Shown in pieces: positions 52,047 to 63,800 of a stretch of DNA of 64,000 bases (position 1 is the stretch's first letter; each line of letters begins with the position of its first letter). The notes below the pieces were generated by a model. That model searched no databases, was not told the origin of the DNA, and saw only the letters and a program-made list of their open reading frames with translations. Both the position numbers and the translations under genes were made by a program. This stretch comes from Glossina fuscipes (taxonomy: Eukaryota; Arthropoda; Insecta; Diptera; Glossinidae): NCBI RefSeq assembly GCF_014805625.2, contig NW_023998427.1, positions 320,082 to 384,081 of the forward strand, read 5' to 3'.

Positions 52047-53938
52047 TTTAATTACAATTGAACGTATAAGTAGGTGGAAGCGCAGTTTGGGATCGAAAAC
52101 AATATACAAGTTTGTAAAATACCGAGTATTTTGACCAACTAGGTCAACAACCTTTGTGACGAAAAGTGTTATACACATGACTGAAGAGGATACACATAAC
52201 TCAATAGTGTGAAAACGATTTCAGAGTTTAGAGTTAGATTGCGGAATGCCATCGGGCACCTTTACAGGATTCGTTGAGTTAACCCCGTTAGTTTTGCGTT
52301 TAGCGTCCAAAAACGCGTAAATATTTTTTGAATTTCTTCTACACTTAATACGCATCGATTGTAAAAAGGACGGTTAGCATTTTCTGCTCTTTGCTCCTTG
52401 CAATTAGTTTCCCTTTAATAGGTTTAAAGTGAAAACCCGGGGAGAAAATCGCAAAAAACCCTCAGATAGCCTTAGAAACTTTATTTTTGCGAGTCCTTAT
52501 CTACTTTAATTACTGGTTAGGCCAAACTAAGCAACCACTACTTTTTCCCACTGTAAAACGCAACGCGTGAACACCGAAATTGCTTCTTGAGGCATTAGGG
52601 AAAAATTTAGAATTTCGATAACGAGCGATTCGTTTAAGCAGATTTTATTTGTTAATTATTTTGTCACAGTGGCAAAATATGCTTTTCTTTTTTTGGATAT
52701 ATATGGAAATAGAAAAAAAGAGTGGATTTAATAAGTCACCAGAATTACAAGATACTAGGTCTGACAATCTACCTTGGATATTGTATTATGGTTTCAAAGA
52801 ACAATCACACATCTACGACGAATAATGCGTTTAGCTCGTTCATTCTATTACTAAGAGCAGGGTGGATTGATGTTACCAAATATACCATGAAGTGCAAAAA
52901 TGTTTCCAAAGCAGCACGAATGTGCAACGATGCTATACAGCAATATCTTTCGGTTTATCTTAACCATACACTTGAAAACATGGGCGTTGTTAGCTAGTCA
53001 AAGCAAGGCGAAAGGAATTAAAGCGTGTACTGTAATAAGTACACGACCGCGATTTTTGTTTGTTCTTTTAGGTCTGTAAATTTCATATGTGGTTCCAAGA
53101 ATTTATTGTTAAAACTATCAGATTATCCTTCTGACACTAATTCAATAACTAATGAGAAATTGAAGAGATATGTTTAGCTCTTTGATGGATAATTAGCTAT
53201 ACCAGCAGTGGTTGAGGATGGCTTTTGATTTTTCTGGTAAGAGATGACAGTATTCCTTGAATGCTCTTTCATATAAACTAATCGCTATGTAAAAAACTGG
53301 TTGAACTTTTAATATTTTATAATTGAGATTGATCTAGACTTGACATATCAATTTATTGGGCCATCATGACTATTAAACCTTAAGATTGGGAGGGAGAAGA
53401 TGAAATTTTTAATGTTCCATGATCAAAATATTTATGAAAATATTGGCGGATATAGGCGAAGTTATTTAAAATCTTTAATAATCGACTTTACTGGACTATA
53501 ATGTTTCAATTCACCTTTTAAATGCTTTAGCTTTAGGTACTTTATTGTTTTCCTGTTACGGAGCTACACCAAGATTTTGTTCTTTGTTGTTTTTTCAATG
53601 CTTGAAAGAGAAGCGATTAACTTTCCTTTTTCATATTCCATTTTATGCTTTTATGTATAAATGAATACTTAGAAAGGTGAAAGTTGAATTTGAAGATTCG
53701 TAGCATGAAAAAGCTAAATCTAAAACAGGCGCAATAACGTAACGAAAGTTTCTTACTTAAGTCTTTTGTTAACAAAAATGTAAATGCAATACAACGAGGA
53801 ACGTGTTCTTCTAATAAAAAAAAAAAAAAAAAAAAGAAAAGAAAAATAAAGCCAAGAGTTTTTGTTTTCTTTCATTTTACGATTTCCATTTTTTTTTCCA
53901 TTTTTCATATCGATCAGCAACGAGTCTATCAAGTCTTC
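52047..53938. other. intergenic, no gene identified
   Basis: The 91-residue frame at 52,722-52,997 starts with GTG and carries no recognised motif. Upstream exons of the 51,704-52,046 stretch would be expected here but none is clear. Confidence 0.4.
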
Positions 53939-54045
53939 ATTCGTTCATTCCCCAATACGCTTACGGGACCAAAGACCAGAAAATAGCGTGTAGGTGTGTG
54001 TCCATTCGATAAGTGTTATTTATATATGGAATCAAGCTAAAACAA
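53939..54045 (+). repeat. direct repeat, left copy
   Basis: About 105 bp centred on GACCAGAAAATAGCGTGTAG, with ATTCGATAAGTGTTAT and ATATGGAATCAAGCTAAAAC, recurs with small differences at 54,278. Confidence 0.8.
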
Positions 54046-54277
54046 ACGTTCACGCAGATTTTACATATTGTGTTCCGAGATGAGACTGAGGTTTAACAGT
54101 GGATGTCTATCGTCACGTGTGGACATAGACAGCTATTTCAACCAAAAGCTCTATAACTCTTTTAATGGTGCTGGTCTTGGGGAGGCAGGTGGTCATGTCC
54201 AGGACCAACGCTCGCTCAGTGAACCAACTAGACTGTTGAGTGGTAAAGATAACATTGAATCCGTACGTGTCAATTTC

Positions 54278-54383
54278 ATTAGTTCATTTCCCAATACGGG
54301 TACGGGTGTACGGGAAGATCAGAAAATAGCGTGTAGGTGGCTGCCCGTTCGATAAGTGTTATATATGGAATCAAGCTAAAACA
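54278..54383 (+). repeat. direct repeat, right copy
   Basis: This repeats the left copy (GATCAGAAAATAGCGTGTAG, GTTCGATAAGTGTTAT, ATATGGAATCAAGCTAAAAC) about 340 bp further on. The DNA between the two has no matching features. The pair could be a segmental duplication or remnants of a terminally repeated element. Confidence 0.8.
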
Positions 54384-55554
54384 GAACAAGCTGTTCAGAA
54401 TTTTAAAATCACTAAACGCCCCAGTCTCTCTATCTCTCTATTGTCCTTCACAAAATGAAAACCAAAAGACGAACTTGTACATCTATTTACTACAGGGAAA
54501 ATTGCTGTGAAACAGTTTTTCCTATTATATCCAAACCCGAAATATGACTCTGATACTACAGAATCGTTCTGCCTTGTGTTACACCCACAGATATATATTA
54601 GATATTTAAAATGATTTATAATATTTTTGATAGGCATAAGATGCTCTCTGACGAAGCATTAAAGAAAACCGTTGCAGGAACTTTAAAATAAAAGTCTGCA
54701 ACAACGCCTGAAAAGTGCTCACGTTAACGCCTGCTGAATAGACGAGGAAGAGTTTTGAACGCCTACGACATCGGATGGAATCATTTATTGAATAATTCTC
54801 TATCCAACTACCGACGAGACTGGAGTAATTTAAAAAAAGAAAAAGAAAAAAAAAACTCGAAAAAATAGAGCCGTTTGATCCAAGTGAGATGGAATAAACA
54901 CTTGTTTCAGTAAATCTAACGTAGACCTTGAGAAATTACTTTAACTAGAGTACTTGGTCGAATAAAAATATTATTATGTCTCTCATTATGACGAAATATT
55001 GCTATTTTATGTACACATTAGTCAAACTCTATATCAGTTGTACAATTTACTTGTTCTGCACTATTTTCTAAAAGGAATGCACAATAACTTGCCGATAGCT
55101 GCGAGATTGACTTGAAAACTCGCGCGCTAAAGTGAAAACACTTCTCTCGCTTATTTCATTTGGTTTACCCTTACACACATTAACGCTGCTGTGATTACTG
55201 CACTATCATTAGAGAACCTTACTGGGTATACGAACCGTATCGTGTCATTAAACTGCGCATGCAGCAAGTATGCTTTGTCGTTTTTGCATCTACTGCGTTG
55301 CGTAATGCAAAAATAAAAATTGTTTTTTTTTTTTTTTTTAAATAAAAAATTCAACTTCAGGTTTTTGGCTTACTTTAGTAACGTGTGTAAAGATGTTTAA
55401 CGACTTTGAAGAAGACAGTTAAGTAGCAATAACTGTAGTCTTTGTAAACAATAAACAGCTGATAGCAATACTAAATAGAAAAAAAAAAAAAAATAAATAA
55501 ATAAACAAGTCATCCTCATTGTTGGTTAGTTAATAATTTGAATAAAAGTATAAA

Positions 55555-55990
55555 ACAAAGTAAGAAAATTATATTCGGTCGTGACCGAATCTTTTATACA
55601 CATCAACATTATCCTAACAAGGATACATTTCTGTATATTTATTTCCTATAGTTTATGAGAAATGAGCAAAAACTAAAAAAATTATTCACAATTTACGTGG
55701 TCCTGCGGGCGTGTCTATTGACCGATTTGGCCCATTTTCAATACCGATTTGCATGTAAAAATTTCCAATGTTTCCACGTAATTTGAAGTCGATAGCTTCA
55801 TTTTTGTGGTCAGGATGCCAATGCTTACAACAGCCCATTACTCGGACGGACATCGATTTTATTGATTTAGAATATGATCTTGATCAAGAATATATATATA
55901 CTTTGTACGGTTTCTGATGCTTCCGTTTGGGCGTTGCAAACGTTTTAGCAAAATGAATATATCCCTCATCCTTTGCTAATGGATATAAAA
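55555..55990 (+). repeat. DINE-1-like interspersed element, copy J
   Basis: A compact copy: AAGTAAGAAAATTATATT, then the hairpin ATTCGGTCGTGACCGAAT, CTTTTATACACATCAACATT, the GGCCCATTTTCAATACCGAT block, the TTGATCAAGAATATATATAT block and the end block GCGTTGCAAACGTTTTAGCA then GGATATAAAA. Confidence 0.65.
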
Positions 55991-56875
55991 AAGTGAATAT
56001 ATTTTACGAAATCGTACTAACTATAAAAAATTTCAAAGTAAAAATTGTAAAACAAATACTTTATGAAAGCAAACACAGCAATTTACATCACTTATATATA
56101 TTTATTTTTGAAGAGTAACGCCATTTAAGTGAAATGAAAATCTCATTCATTCACAAAGATTTCATTTAATAATGATGGCGTTGTGTGTGGTGCCAGTGCA
56201 GTCAATGTTTAAAAGAAGTTTCGCTGCTTAGGTTGACATTAAAAAGTAATGAGAGCTTCGTTCGCTTGCTTGCAGCGTTTATTAATTATGTCAAATTTTA
56301 TGTCCGATTATTTTAGAGTTTAATCGTTGTAAGAGTACTTTTTTTTTTTTTTTACGACATACATTGCAATGTTTGACAGCCAATTATGATTCTTTCACTT
56401 TGCATACGCAGGCAAATAATATTACGACTCGACTGACATTTGTTTTATTACTAAGCGTACCGATTGTAATCATCGCATTTAATATATAATATGCATGATG
56501 TTACTCGTAACAGCTAACCACGCTGTTGTCGTTGCCAGTCATTTGCGTGTTAAAAAAATTGATTGATATGATCTCAGTTGGGATCCCTGTGCCTGTCGTC
56601 ACTTATACTGCAAAATATTCTAAGTGCAAACTGAAAAGTTTCTAAAACACTATTATAGCTAAGCATGGGATGAAAATGAGATGAAAAAGCTTCTTGTCCT
56701 CAAAGCACTTTTGATTGCTTTAAAACGGTTGCATTAATTGGTCATCATTGAGGCCTATAAAGTATTGTAGTGCGCTTATGCAGAATGCAATAAACTAAGC
56801 AACTCATTACGATTTTGCCAGTTTTTTAAACATAAATCAACATCAGCGTTCGCCTGAAAGACGCTATGGCGACTC

Positions 56876-57480
56876 TTATCTGTCGAAAATTTCAATTTGT
56901 TGGTGATTTGCCAATTTTAAGCAAAGTCGTATCGACATCGATGAGGATGAACGCGTGAGGTCACCCGAATGCGGCGGTTGTTCTAGTAAACAAATCAAAA
57001 AGGGCACAACATCCTTTTCGAAGCCCAAAAGGTGAAGTTGCGTCAGATAGGTCAGCAGATAGTAACAGTTACCGTTTTCTATGAACATACATCCATGAGA
57101 AAGCCCCGTCCCAAGTGAATGTCGCTTTTTTGCCCACTTTCGTCGGCAACGTCGTTCGAAGCTGCCAAACAATTTGAAGTGTAACTTATAAGCAAATGGC
57201 TGGATGTCATAAATTTTTGACATATATCGCAGTGATGTAATATTACGCACTTCATGTAATTTTCGACATATTTTTGAATCCTTGCACGGAACTGCTTTAA
57301 CTTCGGGAGCGGTTTTGGCTTTGGAAGCTAATGAACAGACTGAAAAGTCACTAACTCAAAAATCATCAGATAACGCTTTTTGAGGTGGTCAACATGCGGC
57401 CAAGTCAAATGATAACGACTTGGATCATTGGCTATGTTAAAGTAGAAACGCAAAACATATATATAAACGTTCAAAGAGCT
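56876..57480 (-). pseudogene. unrecognised coding-like region, two frames (possible broken gene)
   Basis: The minus strand has a frame open from about 57,351 to a TAA at 56,876. It includes APEVKAVPCKDSKICRKLHE, RRCRRKWAKKRHSLGTGLSH and GCMFIENGNCYYLLTYLTQL. Just upstream, in another frame, is FYFNIANDPSRYHLTWPHVD then HLKKRYLMIFELVTF. A possible acceptor (GTGACTTTTCAG) lies at the frame change, so the two could be separate exons or the parts of a frameshifted gene. There is no clear start codon upstream. It lies about 130 bp or more past the stop of the aminopeptidase gene and beyond that gene's polyadenylation signals, so it is not its 3' UTR. I recognise no family, and chance open frames of 120 codons do occur in sequence this AT-rich. 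Confidence 0.25.
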
Positions 57481-57514
57481 GAGTCGAAGGATTGTTTAGT
57501 GTTATGTTAGGAGG

Positions 57515-57538
57515 TTTATTATATTGTTTCGCTTTATT
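57515..57538 (-). promoter_or_regulatory. polyadenylation signals of the aminopeptidase-like gene
   Basis: Two AATAAA hexamers on the minus strand (57,533-57,538 and 57,515-57,520) lie 75-100 nt after the stop codon. Confidence 0.5.
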
Positions 57539-57613
57539 AAGGAATTCAATTATCGTTTAGAGTATTTGACGAATGAATGACGCAAGCAAACGTGACGTAT
57601 TATATAAAATAAA

Positions 57614-59266
57614 CTATTGTCCCTTTTTGGGTAATTTTGGAGCAGTGTCTTTGCATATAGTTTGTGCAATGAATTCAACTAACGTGCGAGTAGGGCGCCC
57701 CGCCATGCCTTCTCGTAAGTATTCAAAGCGTTTACCGGTCGTGTACATAACGTTCGTTGCGTCGATATGCATCCATTGGCCGCAGGGCACAAATTCCCGT
57801 AAAAAGGCCGCAGCCTTACAGGGTCGACCGCCGGAACCTGCTCCATAATTTTGCACGTCGACCGATGTATCACATGTAACCTGTTCCGTGTAATAGTTCC
57901 ACAAAGGTAGACGCCAAACTCTGTCGCCCGTATGCATGCTAGCGTGATTTATCTGCTGCCAAAGAATTTCAGAGTTGGTAAATACACCGCAAGCAGCCTC
58001 TCCTAAAAGGTCACGCATATACCATGACGTAGTGCCGACGTCAACAATAAGCTTCGGGCAAAAATTTTGAGCGTATAAAAGCGTATCGGCTAGTACTAGA
58101 ACGTCTTCATGATTCGTGCCCTGAATTTTGATATGTTTGCCGTTCATGCATTTTACAGTGTCGCCAGATCGGAACGAATTGCAACCGATGACATTTTCGC
58201 ATAATGGTATAAGACCTCTCATGTTAACTGGTAAACGTAAACCTGCTATAGCTCTACATGTTGCTACAACCACTGCTGCGCCGGTCATGTCACCGCGCAT
58301 CCACTTTAATTTTTCTAAAGGTTTGAGACAAAGGCTACCGCAATCGTATGTTATACCTTGACCAATCAATACTATTGGCCTTTCATCGGCCGATGTACCA
58401 TAATAGCTGAGTTCCAGAAAAATTGGTGGTTCACATGAAGCTTTGCCTACCGATAGAAAGGCATTCATGACTTGACTCTCAGCCCAGCCTTCAACTTTGA
58501 CCTCTACATTAACACCTGACTTGCACAACACCTCAACTACGTGTTGAGCAAACGCTGTAGGAGTTAAAATATTTGAAGGCATTTCTTGCAGCTGACGTGT
58601 CAGATTTTGTGCAGCCGCTTTCTGAAGACCAATACGCCAACCTTCTATATCACATACCTCATCCTTAACAGTATATAAATCGATTACCGGTACAGTAATG
58701 CGATTTTTTTTAGCTCGCAACTCCTGATAGGCCCAAATTCCTAAGGCAGCCCCTTCGGCGGCGGACTCAGTGTGACCGCAGTGTTCCACATCAATTCGAA
58801 CTGAATCTATTAACGCTAAATCCATACAGGCTTTGGCTACCGACCGTCTTATCACTTCTTTTTGCTCGTCAAGTACTTCATACGGATTATAACCTAAACA
58901 TTCCCTACCCAAACCCACAATAGCTACAGCAGTATAGTATGGTATTTTTTCTGATTCAGGACAAAAGAATATCCTGGCCTGGCCTGTTCTAGGCATCGGC
59001 CCCGACATCCTCAATACATCAATAAGACGTCCGCCGGTCTTTTGAATATTATACTTCCAGGCAGTCGGCGTCAAAATTCCTGGATCGCTTTTATCGCCCT
59101 CATCGGCATATACACCTAACACTAGACCACGTAAAGGCGGGTCCGCGCAAAGTTCCGTCTGCTGTAGTTGCATCATCTGATTAAGGGCCGCTGATGAGTA
59201 TTTTCGCAATTGTATAACACGCTTAACGCCGTCCCGGAACGTATTTAAGCGAACTAATCTTAACAT
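57614..59266 (-). CDS. M17 leucyl aminopeptidase-like protein, probably catalytically inactive (550 aa)
   Basis: A single uninterrupted exon. Residues 1-27 are basic and Ser/Leu/Val rich with one acidic residue, a likely mitochondrial presequence. The M17 catalytic domain follows from about 290. Aligned to the canonical M17 motifs, the Lys of GKG is Gln303 (IGQGITYDCG), Asp308, Lys315 and Asp326 (MRGDMTGAA) are kept, the Asp of NTDAEGR is Asn385, Glu387 is kept and the Arg is Val389. One metal ligand, the catalytic Lys and the catalytic Arg are thus lost, so peptidase activity is unlikely. The pattern fits the Drosophila sperm leucyl aminopeptidases (S-Laps, loopin-1), degenerate M17 proteins that fill the paracrystalline material of sperm mitochondria. 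The lack of introns would suit a retroposed testis gene. An individual orthologue cannot be named. Confidence 0.9.
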   Translation of the reverse strand: MLRLVRLNTFRDGVKRVIQLRKYSSAALNQMMQLQQTELCADPPLRGLVLGVYADEGDKSDPGILTPTAWKYNIQKTGGRLIDVLRMSGPMPRTGQARIFFCPESEKIPYYTAVAIVGLGRECLGYNPYEVLDEQKEVIRRSVAKACMDLALIDSVRIDVEHCGHTESAAEGAALGIWAYQELRAKKNRITVPVIDLYTVKDEVCDIEGWRIGLQKAAAQNLTRQLQEMPSNILTPTAFAQHVVEVLCKSGVNVEVKVEGWAESQVMNAFLSVGKASCEPPIFLELSYYGTSADERPIVLIGQGITYDCGSLCLKPLEKLKWMRGDMTGAAVVVATCRAIAGLRLPVNMRGLIPLCENVIGCNSFRSGDTVKCMNGKHIKIQGTNHEDVLVLADTLLYAQNFCPKLIVDVGTTSWYMRDLLGEAACGVFTNSEILWQQINHASMHTGDRVWRLPLWNYYTEQVTCDTSVDVQNYGAGSGGRPCKAAAFLREFVPCGQWMHIDATNVMYTTGKRFEYLREGMAGRPTRTLVEFIAQTICKDTAPKLPKKGQ

Positions 59267-59606
59267 GACGTAGTGATACTTTACAATAATATATAATTAA
59301 TTCGTGTAAAGAGCGCTTTTTCAATATCAAAGATATATACATATATATATATATATATACAAATAAAATATGCGCGTTCTTCTTATTAACAAAGTTTCAC
59401 TTTGAAGCTTTGAAAAGAATGAAAATTTTCATTGAAAATAAAATTGATTTATATTGAAATAAAAAATCAAACGTACATGATTTTTAGGAGGAAACAACAA
59501 ATCGCCCTAGTACAAATGACTATGCAATTGGAAACAAGTCAAATCATTTGCATTTCGTTTCTTAATAATCACAAAAAAAAAAAAAAAAAAATCGTTATCT
59601 GGTAGT

Positions 59607-59880
59607 AAAACAAGTAAGAAAATTAGATTCGGTCGAGACTGAATCTTTTTTTGGTCGTTATCCTAAAAAAGATATAAGGGGTAAACGAGCAAAATTTTCA
59701 TGTTCTATAATATGGATTGGACGCGGTTGATTTCTTCTAACTTCGAAAAAATAATATTCCAATAAAAGTATTTCAATAAAAAGTTTTTGTCGTATCGGGA
59801 TAGCGTCTAACACAGTGATCACGTTTGCATCGTGTATTATGCGTGTCGGACACAATACATTCGCTTATCTGATTCCAATA
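59607..59880 (+). repeat. DINE-1-like interspersed element, truncated copy K
   Basis: It starts ACAAGTAAGAAAATTAGATT with the hairpin ATTCGGTCGAGACTGAAT, then TTATCCTAAAAAAGATATAA and GGATTGGACGCGGTTGATTT. It stops before the GTCCG core and is followed about 50 bp on by the complete copy L, which begins with the same blocks. Confidence 0.55.
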
Positions 59881-59927
59881 ATGCAATGCAAGCAATGTGC
59901 TCAACTATATTTAAACAAGTGAACTAA

Positions 59928-60832
59928 AACAAGTAAGATAATTGAATTGAGTCGGGACCGAATCTTTTATACCCGTTACCCTAAAACAGATAAAAGGGGT
60001 AAAAGAACACAATTTTCATGCTCTATAATAAGGATTGGGTGCAGTTGATTTCTTCTATTTTCAAAATAAAAAATTTTTGTCGTAGAGGCTTGTGGGAATT
60101 GTAGGCGTGTCCTTTAAAAAGTTTAGGTGAATTCCAAATCCTTTTGCAAACTTGTAGGCAATGTCTTCATTCCCGCTAGTGAGAATGTTTATCACAAATA
60201 CTGCAATGTTACGCAAACAGACAGATGGACAGACGAGCAGGCGGACATGTTTAGGTGCATTCATGATTTGAAATTGGCAAAGAATTTGTGCACTTTGCGG
60301 GGTTTTTGAAGTTTGCTTGTCTTGCGCGTTAAAAAGGTATTGAAAAAATAATTCAATTTTGGTACACTGCAATATTGGGTTGGCGTGATCTAATATTTCC
60401 ATTTTTGTGCACAAATGCTACATCATCGCCCATAGACTAAGCGTTCAAATTTTTGTACATGTATTTAATGTAGTTGCATAAGTAATGAGCAAGAAATGAA
60501 TTTCTTCTCATTGCTTTTCAAAAACAGGGGTGTTCTCAGTTGACTGTAGTGCTGTGGACATGTCCGCCAACGAATTTAGCTCATTTTCGACACCAATCTG
60601 TGTGCAAGAACTTCCACTGTTTCTACAAAATTTGAAGTCGATAGCTTCATAGAGAATGTTTACAACAGACAATGCACACGGACGGACAGGCAGATGATCG
60701 ATTTAGGATTTGAAGCTGTTCAAGAATATATATATATATATATTTTGCGGGGTTTTTGATTCTTCCTTCTGAGCGTTGCAAACGTTTTGACAAAATGAAT
60801 ATACCCCTCATCCTTCGCTGATGGGTATAACA
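59928..60832 (+). repeat. DINE-1-like interspersed element, fullest copy L
   Basis: About 900 bp. The order is ACAAGTAAGATAATT, the imperfect hairpin (GAGTCGGGACCGAATC), TTTTATACCCGTTACCCTAA, a CAGACAGATGGACAGACG core, a second module with TTTCAAAAACAGGGG and CACACGGACGGACAGG, TTCAAGAATATATATATATA, and the end block GCGTTGCAAACGTTTTGACA then TTCGCTGATGGGTATAA. Terminal hairpin, TATACCC ends, a poly-GTCCG core and no coding capacity resemble the DINE-1/INE-1 Helentrons of flies; the class assignment is inference. Confidence 0.6.
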
Positions 60833-63800
60833 TAGTTAAGTCTATTGTATTAACCCGTTAATTATTCTCGTAGAGATTTAAAAAAGTTCTCATGTAAGAA
60901 TGCTATGTGCATTTTTGGTCGGGTGAGTGATATCACGGGATATTGCATTGCGATCCGCGATTCTCGATCTACAGAAAATTAGGGAAGTGTTAAAGATATA
61001 TATGTACCTTAATGTCGTACTTATCTTTCATCATAGAAGCTGGCGCTATACCCACGCAACAAGTCACCGCGTGTACGAACTTGTTCGACCTTGAAGTGAT
61101 TAACATGCATTTTCAGCAATTGAATGGAAACAATGAGTACTTCGCCGTCTATTATAAGCGCGATCATAATGCATTCCACTTATTTCGATGAAGATACTTC
61201 CGCCGTTTCCCTTTCTCTACAAGTTAGTTAGATAAGTTTTGTTTTGTTTGCCAGTCCGTCCTTCTCTGTTTTTTGTCACATTTGTTGTATCACACTTTGA
61301 ATTTTCATCATCAACCTTTTTCCAGGATTCAATACCATTTTCTTGTGTGGACTGTTCAACTAACGACATATGCTAGAGATTTCAAAGATTTGTCTGAAGA
61401 AAAACGCAATTTTGGGCTTTTTTAGTCTATTTTAATTATTTGTAATCAAGAAAATTTTGTAATCAATCCGTTTATATATGTAATTTTCTCACAATAACAA
61501 AGGCATTAAAAACACGTTTTAAAAATGCTTTCAACAAATGGTCACACTTATGCTCACTATTCTGACTTGATGAACTAAACTAAACGAGCGGTCTGGTCTG
61601 TAAATCATAATTTGTGCTTTAAGTCAATTTATGCTAAAATATGTCAAGTCAATATATGAAATGATTCCGATTCCGAATTCGAATTCGATTTCAATTTCGA
61701 TTTCGATATCTATTAGTATATCTTCTTCGCCTCTATTGATCGAAAGTTAATTTCGTATCTTGAAGTAGCTGTCATTGTATTATTAATTTCTGCTTGCCAG
61801 ACTTAACAGAATTTTTCATAAAATTTGTGCTTTTGATATTAATTGACCCAATTTTCACTTATCTTCAGCTACCAATTTTTCTTGATTCGTTCGCGTACAT
61901 ACAAAAATGAAATGTACAATGAATGAGGCAACCGTAAGAGGCGAAAGAAAAGAGAAAGTATTCTTCGCTTCAAGTCGAACATTGGATCCCCGTTATCTGT
62001 GGTAGATTAATTAAACGATTCCTCATAACGGGCTCAAATATATGTCCAAAAATAAATTTCATGCTAAGCAAAGAGTGTACGAAGGTAGATCGGCAGTATT
62101 TTAAAACCTGATCGAGCGAATTGAATCATGACTATCGGACGAATACTACACAATACTGACTAGACGGAGAAGAAGGATAGATCGCAGACTACAGATAAGG
62201 CAAAGACACAAAAAATTATATCAGCACCGTAATAGTCCAGTGTGGAGTAGACCGGTCGGTGATTGAAATTAAATCACTTATGTTTTTTTTATACATCATT
62301 TTAGCATAAAAGCACTGAACTTGGATCATGGTCGGGTAGCCCTCCTACAAGTATATAGGTTCAATAAGCATAGAAAAGCGATTGGACAAACGAATAGATA
62401 CGAGGATCGGTAACTGGGAAAAACGTATGTGTGGTTGGCGTGACCGAGCAGGACAGGTTTGTAAATAGGAGGATGAAGAAATAGCCATCTAAGTGGATAA
62501 ATGAATATATAAGTAGAAGGAGATATGCGCGGATTTACACATGTATACATTACTTTATTCTTAATCATATTCTACCACATACTCTGTCAAATCGTGTAGT
62601 ATTTACTCTGTAAGATATGCGAAGCACGTTGGTACCTTTTACGTTACACATTACGTTAAAGCTAACATACCTTCAGCTTGAATGGTGTTTATGCAGAAAT
62701 ACCACAAGGAAAACCTGTTCCTTTTTTAGACGTTGCATAGCCGAAGCGTACTTTACTATAGGTAATGTACTATGTTCATACTTGAATTGCACTCAATTTG
62801 TGTTTAGGCGCCAAAAACTTAGTGCGAGTTTTTGAGTAAGAAAATATTTCATAAGAATGAGTGTTTTTTTTTTTGAAACGTGGTCAACGGCCAGACTTCT
62901 CTTTGTTGCTTCAATGTACTGTTGCATCTCTTGAATTAAATGTTGATATAACACATAACGGATTGGTTTTTCAATTAAATACGAACGGGTACTTTCCTAA
63001 TAAGCCGATTAATAAATTTTTTCTTCACATTACAAACGAATTTGAATTTAAGCAAATCCAAACGCGGAACATAGAGTGAACTTTGAAAATTCCATCGCAT
63101 AAAATAGGAAATAAAATTTAGCATAAATCTTTTAACGGGATATTTGAGACAGAAAAAAAAAAAGAAAAACCGGTCGAAACTACGATTAAAGGCATTTAAA
63201 AATTGAAAAACATACGTATATATATATATATATACATTTCCTTTTAATAACGATGGACGGATCAACTGGTCGGTTGGAAATTGTTCTTTGGAAGCACGTT
63301 TGTGTGACATAAAAAATATTATTTCTAGTCATTTCATGTATACCCGTAGGATATAATTTTCGTAAACTGATTTTGAGGTTATGTCCCGGCAGAGCGTCAA
63401 CATTTTGACGTGACGTTAAAGCTACATTAACCAATCCCCCACATAAATGAGTTGTGATGGACGAATGTTTACGGCCACCGAGGCTTGTTATGAAGAATTA
63501 ATTGTCGCATGAACAAATTCAAATCGGCATAAACGCTATGAGTAAAAAAAATTTGCGGGAGTAAGATTTCTTCGATAATATTTATGGCCTAAGAGTTAAC
63601 AAGAAATAGTATTTAAGTGTTATATGTTATTTTCCTGAAGGTTTTTTGTTTGTTTGAATTATGGGTAACGCAAAAATGCAACTCTTCACAATGCATTAGC
63701 TACTCGAGACCTTTCCATCAGAGTTTCATTTCATATTATTGACATGACTTAGCTTCTTCTGACTTGCGGGTAAAATAATTCCGTAAAACAATGAATCAAA

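Noticed and set aside
60061..60414. 117-residue minus-strand open frame
   Set aside because: Same repeat family; the translated CPSVCL segment is the GACAG/GTCCG core, not a protein motif.
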